DNA of 64,000 nt, taken from positions 744,001 through 808,000 of the forward strand of contig OZ243889.1 of the NCBI GenBank assembly GCA_965213525.1, given 5' to 3'. How positions within the stretch are numbered: the first letter of the stretch is position 1; each line of letters begins with the position of its first letter. The notes under the pieces were generated by a model. That model worked only from the letters and a program-made list of their open reading frames with translations. It was not told the DNA's origin and did no database searches. The translations under genes and the position numbers were made by a program. Below, piece by piece: positions 1 through 8,041 of the stretch. Origin of the DNA: G965213525 sp965213525. Lineage in GTDB: Bacteria > Actinomycetota > Acidimicrobiia > Acidimicrobiales > Poriferisodalaceae.

Positions 1-555
1 GCCGGCGCCGGGGTCGTACCGGCCGGGTCGCCAGCGGACGCCGCCATCGTGGGGTGGGCGCCCGAGATCGACTTCGCCGGCCTTGACGGCGCCTTCCAGG
101 CGGTCCGCCGGGGTGCCCGACTGATCGCCACGAACACCGACCCGACCTACCCGACGCCGACGGGCCCGGTGCCCGGAGCCGGGGCCATCGTCGCCGCCGT
201 GGAGCGCGCTGCTGGCTGCGCTGCCACCGTCGCCGGCAAGCCCCACCCGCCGATGGCTGCCCTGGTGCGCCAGGTGGCAGCGGCCGGGGGCCAGGTCGTC
301 GAGGGGGCACCGGGACCGACCACGAGGTCGGGGACCCGCGTCGCGGGGCCGACCGACGTGATGGTCGGAGACCGGCCGTCGACCGACGGTCGGTTCGCCG
401 CCGAGCTGCAGATCCCCTTCGCCCTCGTGCTGTCCGGGGTGACCTCGGCCGACGACGTCGTGACGCCCCGACCGACCTACCGGGCCGCGGACCTGGCCGA
501 CCTGGTCGATGCCCTGGTGCCCGCTGCACCCCCCGGGTCGAGGCGGGGGAGGTGA
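1..555 (+). CDS. HAD-family sugar-phosphatase-like protein (5' partial)
   Basis: The frame is open from the first base, so the N-terminus and the first HAD motif (DxD) lie outside the window. The visible 184 residues match the C-terminal part of NagD/PGP-type HAD phosphatases: a TNTDPTYP stretch in the cap region, then GKPHPPM and finally MVGDRPSTD, which supplies the Mg-binding acidic residues of HAD motif IV, followed by an LVLSGVTS segment. In M. tuberculosis a phosphatase of this family (Rv1692) lies just upstream of tlyA, matching the neighbour here. Substrate cannot be told from sequence; glycerol- or sugar-phosphate is typical of the family. The stop is 27 nt before tlyA. Confidence 0.85.
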   Translation, partial: AGAGVVPAGSPADAAIVGWAPEIDFAGLDGAFQAVRRGARLIATNTDPTYPTPTGPVPGAGAIVAAVERAAGCAATVAGKPHPPMAALVRQVAAAGGQVVEGAPGPTTRSGTRVAGPTDVMVGDRPSTDGRFAAELQIPFALVLSGVTSADDVVTPRPTYRAADLADLVDALVPAAPPGSRRGR

Positions 556-582
556 CCCGGTGACCGGGTCGACGTCGACGCC

Positions 583-1401
583 GTGACCCGACGCCGCCTC
601 GACTCCGAGCTCGTGCGTCGGGGGTTGGTGCCGAGCCGGGCCAGGGCGCGGTCGTTGATCGAGGCCGATCGCATCACGGTCGCCGGGGCGATCGCCGCCA
701 AGCCCGCCCGCCTCGTCGCCCCCGACGAACCGGTGGAGGTGCTCGGCCCGCCGGCCCGCTTCGTCGGACGGGGCGGGGAGAAGCTGGCGGCTGCGCTCGA
801 GCGCTTCTGCGTCGACGTCGACGGTCGGCGGGCCCTCGACGCCGGCGCATCCACCGGGGGCTTCACGGACTGCCTCCTCCAGGCCGGTGCGGCCGAGGTG
901 TGGGCGATCGACGTCGGCCGAGGTCAGCTGCACCCCCGGCTGCGGGAGGACCCTCGCGTCCGGGTCCACGAGCGGACCGACATCCGCCTGTTGACCGTCG
1001 AGGCGGTGGGCGGGGCGGGCGTCGACGTCGTCACCGTCGACCTCTCGTTCATCTCGCTGCGAGCCGTGATCGGTGCGCTCGCAGACGTCTCGGGTCCAAC
1101 ATCGGACTGGGTCCTGCTCGTCAAGCCGCAGTTCGAAGCCGGGCGCGCCGAGGCGGCCCGGGCCCGTGGGGTCATCACCGACCCCGCCGTCTGGCGCCGC
1201 ACCGTGGCGGAGGTCGCCGCCGCCGTGCGAACGGCCGGAGTGGCCATCATGGGGGTGATGGCATCTCCGATCCTGGGCGGGCACGGCAACGCCGAGTTCC
1301 TCCTGCACGCCCGACGCGGCGGGACCGACGCCCCAGATGTCGAGGCTTCGGTCGACGAGGCCATCGCCGCAGCGACCGAGGCCGGCGGGGTGGGGGGATG
1401 A
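583..1401 (+). CDS. tlyA: TlyA, 16S/23S rRNA 2'-O-ribose cytidine methyltransferase
   Basis: 272 residues, the usual size for TlyA. Residues 1-60 form an S4 RNA-binding domain (LDSELVRRGLVPSRARA). The FtsJ/RrmJ-like methyltransferase domain follows, with SAM-binding motif DAGASTGGFTDCLL from residue 86, then VDLSFISLR and LVKPQFEAGR. The family methylates cytidines in both ribosomal subunits and its loss gives capreomycin resistance in mycobacteria; whether both activities exist here is inferred. The start is GTG. The stop overlaps the nadK start as ATGA, implying translational coupling, and the order phosphatase-tlyA-nadK-recN is the classical actinobacterial one. Confidence 0.95.
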   Translation: MTRRRLDSELVRRGLVPSRARARSLIEADRITVAGAIAAKPARLVAPDEPVEVLGPPARFVGRGGEKLAAALERFCVDVDGRRALDAGASTGGFTDCLLQAGAAEVWAIDVGRGQLHPRLREDPRVRVHERTDIRLLTVEAVGGAGVDVVTVDLSFISLRAVIGALADVSGPTSDWVLLVKPQFEAGRAEAARARGVITDPAVWRRTVAEVAAAVRTAGVAIMGVMASPILGGHGNAEFLLHARRGGTDAPDVEASVDEAIAAATEAGGVGG

Positions 1402-2252
1402 GCGCCGTCGCCCTGGTCGTGCACCCGGCCCGCCCCGAAGCCGAGGCGTTGGCCCGCGACCTCGCCGCTGCGCTGGTCGCCAAGGGTCACGAGGTGCGGC
1501 TGCCAGCAGCAGATGCCTGCCGAGCCGGTCTCGGTGAGATGGCCTGTGAGGACGCCGAGCTGCGCGACGGCCTCGACCTGGCGGTCAGCCTCGGCGGTGA
1601 CGGCACGATGTTGTGGGCGGTCGATCTGGTCGGGACCGCCGGCGTACCCGTGCTCGGGGTCAACCTCGGTCAGCTCGGCTACCTGACCGAGCTCGAGCCC
1701 GCCGGGGCCCTCGACGGCGTGCTGCGCACGTTGCGAGGCGAGCACGAGATCGAGGAGCGCCTGCTCCTGGCCGTGGAGGTCGACCGGCCCGGCCAGGGAC
1801 GCGCCCGGCTGCGCCTGGCGATGAACGAGATCGTCGTGGAGAAGTCCCCGAACGGCCAGATCGTGCGCCTCGGCGTCGCCTTCGACGGCCGCCCGTTCCA
1901 CACCTACGCCGCCGATGGTCTCATCGTGGCCACGCCGACGGGCTCGACGGCGTACTCGCTCTCGGCCCGGGGTCCGATCGTCGACCCCACGCACCGAGCG
2001 CTGCTGTTGACCCCAGTCGCTCCCCACATGCTCTTCGACCGGTCGCTCGTGTTGAACCCCGACACCGAGGTGGCCATCGAGGTGCTCGACCGCACCGCGG
2101 TGATCGCCGTCGACGGCCACCCGGCTGGTGAGGTGTCACGCGGCGACACGGTGCTATGCCGGGCGGCGGAGATCCCCGCCCGCCTCGTCTCCCTCGGCGA
2201 CCGGGACTTCCACGAGACCCTCAAGGCCAAGTTCGGCCTCGCCGACCGATGA
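1398..2252 (+). CDS. nadK: NAD kinase
   Basis: ATP/polyphosphate-dependent NAD kinase, 284 residues, making NADP from NAD in the cytoplasm. The family GGDGT motif is at about residue 66 (SLGGDGTMLWAV). It is followed by the NE motif (MNEIVVEK) and the long conserved ADGLIVATPTGSTAY segment that closes the active site. The ATG is taken at 1398 because it overlaps the tlyA stop and gives the family's usual N-terminus (ALVVHPARPEA); the same frame is open further upstream but only as antisense-like low-complexity sequence. Confidence 0.95.
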   Translation: MSAVALVVHPARPEAEALARDLAAALVAKGHEVRLPAADACRAGLGEMACEDAELRDGLDLAVSLGGDGTMLWAVDLVGTAGVPVLGVNLGQLGYLTELEPAGALDGVLRTLRGEHEIEERLLLAVEVDRPGQGRARLRLAMNEIVVEKSPNGQIVRLGVAFDGRPFHTYAADGLIVATPTGSTAYSLSARGPIVDPTHRALLLTPVAPHMLFDRSLVLNPDTEVAIEVLDRTAVIAVDGHPAGEVSRGDTVLCRAAEIPARLVSLGDRDFHETLKAKFGLADR

Positions 2253-2288
2253 TGCGACCCTGGCGGTCCCCGGGGGGCGGGCGGTGAC

Positions 2289-3884
2289 GTGCTGAGCGAG
2301 CTGGTCGTCACCAACCTCGGGGTGATCGAACGCGCCGAGCTGACCCTCGAAGCGGGGATGACCGCCCTGACCGGCGAGACCGGGGCCGGCAAGACGCTCG
2401 TCGTCGCCGCCATCGGCCTGCTGCTCGGCGGGCGGGCCGACGGCGGTCTCGTCGGCGTCCACGACGACCAGGCCCGGGTCGACGGTCGCTTCGAGTCGCC
2501 CGACGGCACCGAGATCGTCGTGAGCCGGGTGGTCACACGAGGGGGGCGATCTCGTGGCTACGTCGACGGCACGCCGGCGACGGCGGCCCGCCTGGCCGAG
2601 CTGGGGCGGGGCCTGGTCGACCTGTACGGCCAGCACGCCCACCAGTCGCTGCTGGGGTCCGCCGCCCAGCGCCACGCTCTCGACGACCACGCCGGGACCG
2701 ACCCCGGTGAACTGGACGCCATCGACGCCGAGCTGCGAGACGCCCGCCGCCAGCTGCTCCAGGTCGGTGGGGACGAGAGGGCCCGGGCTCGCGAGCTGGA
2801 CCTGGTCCGCCACCAGCTCGACGAGATCGAGCGGGCCGGCATCGATGACCCCGACGAAGAGGACGCCCTCGTCCGGGCCGAGGCCGAGCTCGCCGACGCC
2901 ACCGCCCACCGCGAGCACGGCACCGCCGCCCACGACGGACTGGTCGCCGACACCGGCGCCGTCGACGCCGTGCGCGCCGTCGTGGCGACCCTGGGGGGCC
3001 GTGAGCCCTTCGCCGAGCACGCCGCCCGCCTCCAGGGGTTGCTCGCCGAGCTCGACGACGTCGCCAGCGAGCTGCGTGGCACCACCGAGGGCATCATCGA
3101 TGACCCCGAGGCCCTCGAGGCCGTCCGGGCCCGCCGGCGTGAGCTGCGTGAGCTGCGCCGCAAGTACGGCGACACGCTCGCCGACGTCGCCAGCTTCGCC
3201 GACGACCAACGTCGTCGCCTGGCCGAGCTCGAGGGCCACGACGAGCGGGCGGCCCGCCTCGACGCCCGCCTCGCTGAACTGGTCGGGCGCCGGGCTACAG
3301 CCGCTGGCCGCCTGCTCGACCGGCGCCGCGCCGCCGCCCCCGAGCTGGCCGGTGCCGTCGCCGCGCGCTTCGCCCGGCTCGCCCTGGGCGGTGCTCGCCT
3401 CGAGATCGACGTGGCTGGTGAGGCCGGTGAGGACGTCACGTTCTGCTTCGACGCCAACGATGGGCCCGTCTCCCGGCCGTTGTCCAAGGTCGCCTCGGGC
3501 GGTGAGCTGGCACGGGTGATGCTGGCCCTGCGCCTCGAGCTCAGCCCGGGGCCGCCCACGCTGGTGTTCGACGAGGTCGACGCCGGCATCGGCGGCAGCG
3601 CGGCGGTGGCCGTCGGAGCGTCGCTCGCCGGGTTGGCCGAACGGCACCAGGTGCTCGTCGTCACCCACCTCGCCCAGGTGGCCGCTCACGCCGACGCCCA
3701 CCTGGTGGTCGACAAGGTGGCCCGCGAGACGACGGTGTCCTCCCAGGTGCGTCGCGTCGAGGGGGACGAGCGCCTCGTCGAGCTGGGCCGGATGCTCTCG
3801 GGCGACGGCGGCGGTGAGACGGCGACCGCCCATGCCGCCGAGCTGGTCGAGCGCGCTCGCCGACGGCGGGGGGAGGCGGCGTGA
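2289..3884 (+). CDS. recN: DNA repair ATPase RecN
   Basis: SMC-like ATPase of double-strand-break repair, 531 residues, slightly short for RecN (about 550-590). Walker A is GETGAGKT at residues 29-36. A central coiled coil rich in Glu/Arg/Ala covers roughly residues 150-350. The ABC signature SKVASGGELARVM and Walker B TLVFDEVDAGIGG are near residues 400-440, followed by an H-loop region (VVTHLAQVAAHAD). The start is GTG (GTG CTG AGC GAG). Its stop overlaps the steA GTG by four bases, and recN-steA-steB is conserved in Actinobacteria. Confidence 0.95.
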   Translation: MLSELVVTNLGVIERAELTLEAGMTALTGETGAGKTLVVAAIGLLLGGRADGGLVGVHDDQARVDGRFESPDGTEIVVSRVVTRGGRSRGYVDGTPATAARLAELGRGLVDLYGQHAHQSLLGSAAQRHALDDHAGTDPGELDAIDAELRDARRQLLQVGGDERARARELDLVRHQLDEIERAGIDDPDEEDALVRAEAELADATAHREHGTAAHDGLVADTGAVDAVRAVVATLGGREPFAEHAARLQGLLAELDDVASELRGTTEGIIDDPEALEAVRARRRELRELRRKYGDTLADVASFADDQRRRLAELEGHDERAARLDARLAELVGRRATAAGRLLDRRRAAAPELAGAVAARFARLALGGARLEIDVAGEAGEDVTFCFDANDGPVSRPLSKVASGGELARVMLALRLELSPGPPTLVFDEVDAGIGGSAAVAVGASLAGLAERHQVLVVTHLAQVAAHADAHLVVDKVARETTVSSQVRRVEGDERLVELGRMLSGDGGGETATAHAAELVERARRRRGEAA

Positions 3885-5044
3885 ACGTCACCCGCTTCTG
3901 GCGGCGAGGCATCGAGGCGGGGATCTCGATCGATGCGGTCGTCGGCCCCGCCCGGGCCGACCGACGCACGAAGAACCTCATCCCCCGTCTGGCACCGGGT
4001 GACATCGCCGTCATCGACCACGACGACCTCGACCGCGTCGCCGCCGACGCGCTGCTGGCAGCCGGGGTGGCGGCGGTGGTCAACGCGTCGGCGTCGATCA
4101 CCGGCCGGTACCCGACCTACGGGCCGCTCCTCGTCGTCGAGGCCGGGGTGCCCGTGCTCGACGAGGTCGGCGGGGACGTCGTGGACCGCATCACCGAGGG
4201 TCAGCCGGCGATGCTGCTCGGCGACGAGCTGATCGTCGACGGGGAGGTGATCGCCCGTGGGCGACGTCTCACCCGGGCCGGCGTCGAAGGCCGCCTCGAG
4301 CTCGCCCGTGAGGGCGTCGCCGACGAGCTGGAGCGGTTTGCCGCCAACACGTTGGACCACCTGCGCTCCGAGACGGCCATCTTCACCGGGTCGGTCGATG
4401 TGTCCGACCTCGATCTCGACATGGGGGGCCGCCACGTGCTGATCGTGGTGCGCGGCGTCGGCTACCGCGACGACCTCGAGGCGTTGAAGCGCATCGGCTA
4501 CCTCAGCGAGCTGCGTCCGGTGACCATCGGGGTGGACGGTGGCGCCGACGCACTCATCGAGGTCGGCGTCACGCCCGACCTGATCATCGGGGACTTCGAC
4601 TCGGTGTCCAAGGAGGCTCTGCGAACCGGGTCGAGCCTGGTGGTGCACGCCTACCCGGGCGGCGCGGCGCCCGGCGCGGCGCGCCTCGAGCGGCTCGGGT
4701 TCGACTACCGGGTGCTGGAAGCCCCCGGGACCTCAGAAGACGCCGCCATGCAGCTGGCCTACGAGCGCGAGGCCACCCTCATCGTGGCGGTGGGCAGCCA
4801 CTCGTCGATGGCCGAGTTCCTCGACAAGGGTCGCGAGGGCATGGCGTCGACGTTCCTCACCCGCATGAAGGTGGGCGCCATCCTCGTCGACGCCAAGGGG
4901 GTGAGCCGGCTCTACCAGACCCAGGTGCACAAGCGGGAGCTGATCCTGTTGGTGCTGGCAGCGTTCTTCACGGTCGTGGTCATCGGCGTGGTGTCTGAAC
5001 CCATCCGCCTCGTGCTGCGCACGCTGTGGTTGACCCTCCAGTGA
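3881..5044 (+). CDS. steA: SteA-like cytokinetic-ring membrane protein
   Basis: 387-residue homologue of Rv1697/SteA. A thiamin-pyrophosphokinase-like fold occupies residues about 180-330 (GVDGGADALIEVG, DLIIGDFDSVS), the catalytic-looking acidic residues being kept. There is one C-terminal transmembrane helix (LILLVLAAFFTVVVIGVV, about residues 353-370). In Corynebacterium, SteA and SteB form a complex at the septum that influences RipA-dependent cell separation; a similar role is inferred. GTG start overlapping the recN stop; steB follows after 49 nt. Confidence 0.9.
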   Translation: MNVTRFWRRGIEAGISIDAVVGPARADRRTKNLIPRLAPGDIAVIDHDDLDRVAADALLAAGVAAVVNASASITGRYPTYGPLLVVEAGVPVLDEVGGDVVDRITEGQPAMLLGDELIVDGEVIARGRRLTRAGVEGRLELAREGVADELERFAANTLDHLRSETAIFTGSVDVSDLDLDMGGRHVLIVVRGVGYRDDLEALKRIGYLSELRPVTIGVDGGADALIEVGVTPDLIIGDFDSVSKEALRTGSSLVVHAYPGGAAPGAARLERLGFDYRVLEAPGTSEDAAMQLAYEREATLIVAVGSHSSMAEFLDKGREGMASTFLTRMKVGAILVDAKGVSRLYQTQVHKRELILLVLAAFFTVVVIGVVSEPIRLVLRTLWLTLQ

Positions 5045-5093
5045 CCCGAGCGGCGGTGGCGTCGGGCCGGGATGGGGCTCTGGTCGTTCGTCG

Positions 5094-6125
5094 ATGATCA
5101 ACCTCCGCTACCACATCGTGTCGATCGTGGCGGTGTTCCTCGCCCTCGGCATCGGCATCGCCACGGGCACCTCGCTGATCGACGGGTTCATCGTCGACCG
5201 CCTCGAGCGCAGCGTCGCCGATCTGGAGGGTCAACGGCAGGCCGACGAGCGGCGCATCGTCGAGCTCGAGGCCCGCCTCGCCGCGGGCGACGCCCGAGCC
5301 GCCCGTGATGAGGCGGCCGTGCTGGCGGCGGGTCTCAGCCGACGACTCGACGGGGTCGACGTGATGATCGTGACCGTCGAGGACGTCGGCGATGACGTCG
5401 TCGGTGGCCTGCGGACCGCCCTGGTCGGCTCGGGGGCGGAGTACGTGGGAGCGCTGGTGTTGTCCTCTGCGCTCGCTCTGGCCGACGACGACGCCCTGAC
5501 CAGGGTGGCTTCGCTGCTCGACGTCGACGCTTCGGACCGTGGGGCGGTCGCTCGACGTCTGTCCGAACGACTCCGGGCGGTCGTGGTCCCCCCCGAAGGT
5601 GAGCCCTCGGCGGCGGTGGCGGGGTCTCGGCTGGTCGCCGCCGTCGACGCCGTCCTCGACGACGCCGCATCGCCGGAGCTGCGCCCGCCCGCAGATGCGC
5701 TGGCGCCGCCCGATGACCTGCTGTTGGAGCTGGTGGCCGCAGGACTGGCGGACTACGAGACGATGGGCGTGGTGGCAGCAGATCTTCGCCGCCTGCCCCG
5801 CCCGGCGACGCGCTACGTCGTGCTGGGCGGCCCTGGGGTGTCGCCGGCCGGGCGCCAGGTGCTGTGGCAGTTCGTGCGCGAGCTGACCGCGATCGCACCC
5901 ACACCGGCGGTGGTGGCCTCGACCGCCGGCCCCGAGGGCGCGGCGCCCTACCTCGAACCGTTTCGGGACGGCGACCAGATGGGGGGCCTCGTCGCCACCG
6001 TCGACGGAGTGGACCGCTTCGCCGGCATCGTGGCCACGGTCATGGCCCTGGACCGCGTCGGCAGCCTCGATCCCGCCCACTACGGCCGCCGAGCCGACGC
6101 CGATCGACTGCTGCCGGTCCGATGA
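5094..6125 (+). CDS. steB: SteB / MctB-family envelope protein
   Basis: 343 residues. It opens with MINLRYHIVSIVAVFLALG, the family's N-terminal transmembrane helix (about 8-27). A coiled coil follows at about 35-75 (LERSVADLEGQRQADERRI), then a soluble alpha/beta domain rich in hydrophobic strands (VDVMIVTVEDVG, YVVLGGPGVSPAG). The mycobacterial orthologue Rv1698 has been described both as a copper-export channel (MctB) and as SteB, the partner of SteA. Its position directly after steA favours the division role. No metal-binding cluster is evident. Confidence 0.88.
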   Translation: MINLRYHIVSIVAVFLALGIGIATGTSLIDGFIVDRLERSVADLEGQRQADERRIVELEARLAAGDARAARDEAAVLAAGLSRRLDGVDVMIVTVEDVGDDVVGGLRTALVGSGAEYVGALVLSSALALADDDALTRVASLLDVDASDRGAVARRLSERLRAVVVPPEGEPSAAVAGSRLVAAVDAVLDDAASPELRPPADALAPPDDLLLELVAAGLADYETMGVVAADLRRLPRPATRYVVLGGPGVSPAGRQVLWQFVRELTAIAPTPAVVASTAGPEGAAPYLEPFRDGDQMGGLVATVDGVDRFAGIVATVMALDRVGSLDPAHYGRRADADRLLPVR

Positions 6126-6147
6126 CCGCGCGCCGTCACGGCCGTGG

Positions 6148-6912
6148 GTGGGTCACGTCGCGGTGAGCGCCGACGGGCCCGTGGTGGCGATCGTGCCCGC
6201 CTACGAGGTCGCCGATCTCGTCGCCGCCACCGTCGAGCGGCTCGTCGCCACCGGCCGCCTCGACCGGATCGTCGTCGTCGACGACGCCAGCGCCGACGGC
6301 TCGGGCGACGTGGCCCGCCGGGCCGGGGCCGAGGTGGTCACCGCCTCGCGCAACGGGGGCAAGGGCTCAGCGGTCGCCCTCGGGGTCACCGCGGCTCCCG
6401 ACGCTGGGTCCTACCTGCTGGTCGACGCCGACCTCGGCGCCACCGCCGGCGCCACCGTCGAGCTGTTGGATCACGTCGGCCCGAACCAGGTGGTGATCGG
6501 GGTGCCCGTCGCCGCCGCCGGCCGGGGCGGCTTCGGCCTCGTCAGGGATCTGGCCGCCGGTGGCATCGCCGCCGCCACCGGGTGGCGACCGAGGGCCCCC
6601 CTGTCGGGCCAGCGGGCGGTGCCCGGCCCGGTGCTGCGCGACCTCGTCCTGGCGCCACGGTTCGCCCTCGAGACGGCGATGACGATCGATCTGTGGCACA
6701 GGGGGGTCGTCGTCGTCGAGGTCGACGTCGAGGTCGATCACCGCCACCATGGACGCACCTTGGCTGGCCTTGCCCACCGCGGAGGCCAGGGCGTCGACGT
6801 GATCGGCGCCCTCGTTGCCCGACTCGGGGTGGCCCGCACCGCCCACGTCGCCGCCTCGGTGCTGCTCGCACGAGCCGTGGCGACCTTCGGGGCACGTGGA
6901 GGGCGTGTGTGA
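6148..6912 (+). CDS. Family 2 glycosyltransferase
   Basis: GT-A fold glycosyltransferase. The N-terminal nucleotide-sugar site is AIVPAYEVAD...VVVDDASADGS, and LLVDADLGA supplies the DxD metal motif. The conserved QRAVPGPVLRDL segment is like that of polyprenyl-phosphate glycosyltransferases. The start may be this GTG or the GTG at 6163 (249 residues), which lies closer to the first beta strand; neither has a strong ribosome site. Its stop overlaps the next gene by GTGA, so the GT2 and the MraY/WecA-like protein are probably made together. This pair is inserted between steB and pyrG, which are adjacent in mycobacteria. Acceptor unknown. Confidence 0.85.
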   Translation: MGHVAVSADGPVVAIVPAYEVADLVAATVERLVATGRLDRIVVVDDASADGSGDVARRAGAEVVTASRNGGKGSAVALGVTAAPDAGSYLLVDADLGATAGATVELLDHVGPNQVVIGVPVAAAGRGGFGLVRDLAAGGIAAATGWRPRAPLSGQRAVPGPVLRDLVLAPRFALETAMTIDLWHRGVVVVEVDVEVDHRHHGRTLAGLAHRGGQGVDVIGALVARLGVARTAHVAASVLLARAVATFGARGGRV

Positions 6913-7751
6913 CCGCCGTCGCGGCGGCCTACGGGCTGGTGGCGGGGTGGGTCGTCGAGCGAGCGTTGCGCGACGCCCTGTCGGCGCCAGCGTTCCAGCG
7001 CCGCAACCGGCGCGACGAGCTCGTGGTCACCGCCGCAGGTGTGGCCGCCGTGCTGGTCGTGCTCACCGGGGCGGCGGGAGTGGCCGTGATGGGGGCGCTC
7101 GGGGTCGAGGTGGCGTCGGCGGTGGCTCCCTGGTCGGTGACGGCCACGACGTCGGCCGTCACCGGGTTCGGTCTGCTCGGCCTGCTCGACGATCTCGGTG
7201 GGGACCGCTCGACCAAGGGCCTGCGAGGACATCTCGCCGCGCTGGTGAGGGGCCGGCCCACCACCGGGTCGCTCAAGCTCGTCGGGGGCCTGGCCGTGGC
7301 CGTCGTCGCCGTCGGGGCGGTCCCCGCCCAGGGCGACCGGCTGGCGGCCCTGGTCGTCGGGGCGTTGGTCGTGGCGCTGTCGGCCAACGCGGCCAACCTG
7401 TTCGACCTGGCTCCGGCCAGGGCGACCAAGGTGGCGGTGCTCGTGGCCGTCCCGGTGGCCGTGGTCGCCCCGGCCACGGCCGCGGCCGGCCCGGTGGCGG
7501 CGATCGCTGCGGTGGTGGCGCTGGTGCCCGCCGAGCTGGAGGAGCGGTCCATGCTGGGTGACACCGGGGCCAACGTGCTCGGCGCCTCGGTGGGCCTGCT
7601 CGTCGTCGCCACCTTCGCCCTGGTCGGCCAGCTCGTCGCCTTGGGCGTGCTGGTGGGGCTGAACCTGGCGAGCGAGCGGGTGTCGTTCTCGGCCGTCATC
7701 GCCCGCCATCCGCTCCTGGCGCGGCTCGACATGCTCGGCCGCCGCCCGTAG
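6909..7751 (+). CDS. MraY/WecA-family polyprenyl-phosphate sugar-1-phosphate transferase-like protein
   Basis: 280 residues, almost entirely hydrophobic helices. Three family motifs are visible: GLLGLLDDL (about 90-97; the DD pair binds Mg), SANAANLFDLAP (about 157-168; Asn/Asp pair) and MLGDTGANVLG (215-225; the conserved GDxGAN loop). Family members transfer a sugar-1-phosphate from a nucleotide sugar to undecaprenyl phosphate. It is shorter than MraY (about 320-360), and the cytoplasmic HxHH-type loop is not recognisable, so activity is uncertain. GTG start overlaps the preceding GT2 stop. The TAG stop lies inside the loop of the first hairpin of the adjacent repeat array, so the last residues (GRRP) are repeat-encoded. 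Confidence 0.8.
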   Translation: MTAVAAAYGLVAGWVVERALRDALSAPAFQRRNRRDELVVTAAGVAAVLVVLTGAAGVAVMGALGVEVASAVAPWSVTATTSAVTGFGLLGLLDDLGGDRSTKGLRGHLAALVRGRPTTGSLKLVGGLAVAVVAVGAVPAQGDRLAALVVGALVVALSANAANLFDLAPARATKVAVLVAVPVAVVAPATAAAGPVAAIAAVVALVPAELEERSMLGDTGANVLGASVGLLVVATFALVGQLVALGVLVGLNLASERVSFSAVIARHPLLARLDMLGRRP

Positions 7752-7990
7752 GCGGCGGCGCGGAGGGGCAGCCGCCGCCCGTAGGCGGCGGCGCGGAGGG
7801 GCAGCCGCCGCCCGTAGGCGGCGGCGCGGAGGGGCAGCCGCCGCCCGTAGGCGGCGGCGCGGAGGGGCAGCCGCCGCCCGTAGGCGGCGGCGCGGAGGGG
7901 CAGCCGCCGCCCGTGGGCGGCGGCGTGGAGGGGCGGCCGCCGCCCGTAGGCGGCGGCGCGGAGGGGCGGCCGCCGCCCGTAGGCGGCGGG
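7738..7990. repeat. Array of eight 33-bp tandem units, each containing a GC-only hairpin
   Basis: Eight copies start at 7738, 7771, 7804, 7837, 7870, 7903, 7936 and 7969. Each has the arm GCCGCCGCC, the loop CGTA and the complementary arm GGCGGCGGC. The linker of 11 nt is GCGGAGGGGCA, drifting to GTGGAGGGGCG and GCGGAGGGGCG in the later copies. Copy 6 has loop CGTG and copy 8 loses the last base of its second arm. The period is a multiple of three, so reading frames stay open through it. It fills the gap between the MraY-like gene and the pyrG promoter. There are no T-tracts, so these are not classical intrinsic terminators. Confidence 0.97.
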
Positions 7991-8008
7991 GGTGACACCG
8001 CGGCTTGG

Positions 8009-8014
8009 TACGGT
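8009..8014 (+). promoter_or_regulatory. Candidate -10 element (TACGGT) of pyrG
   Basis: TACGGT fits the actinobacterial TANNNT -10 form. It is followed about 17 nt later by the ribosome site AGGAGG (8031-8036) and the pyrG GTG at 8042. This would place transcription start just after the hairpin array, leaving the array outside the pyrG message. No convincing -35 is seen. Confidence 0.45.
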
Positions 8015-8041
8015 GCCCGGAACGGCTTCGAGGAGGATCGG

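Noticed and set aside
2154..3833. 559-codon minus-strand frame over recN
   Set aside because: Antisense to a clear RecN with all ATPase motifs; no family resemblance.
7738..7990. CRISPR-like array of 33-bp repeats
   Set aside because: Units are contiguous and the 11-nt linkers are nearly identical, so there are no spacers; no cas genes are nearby.
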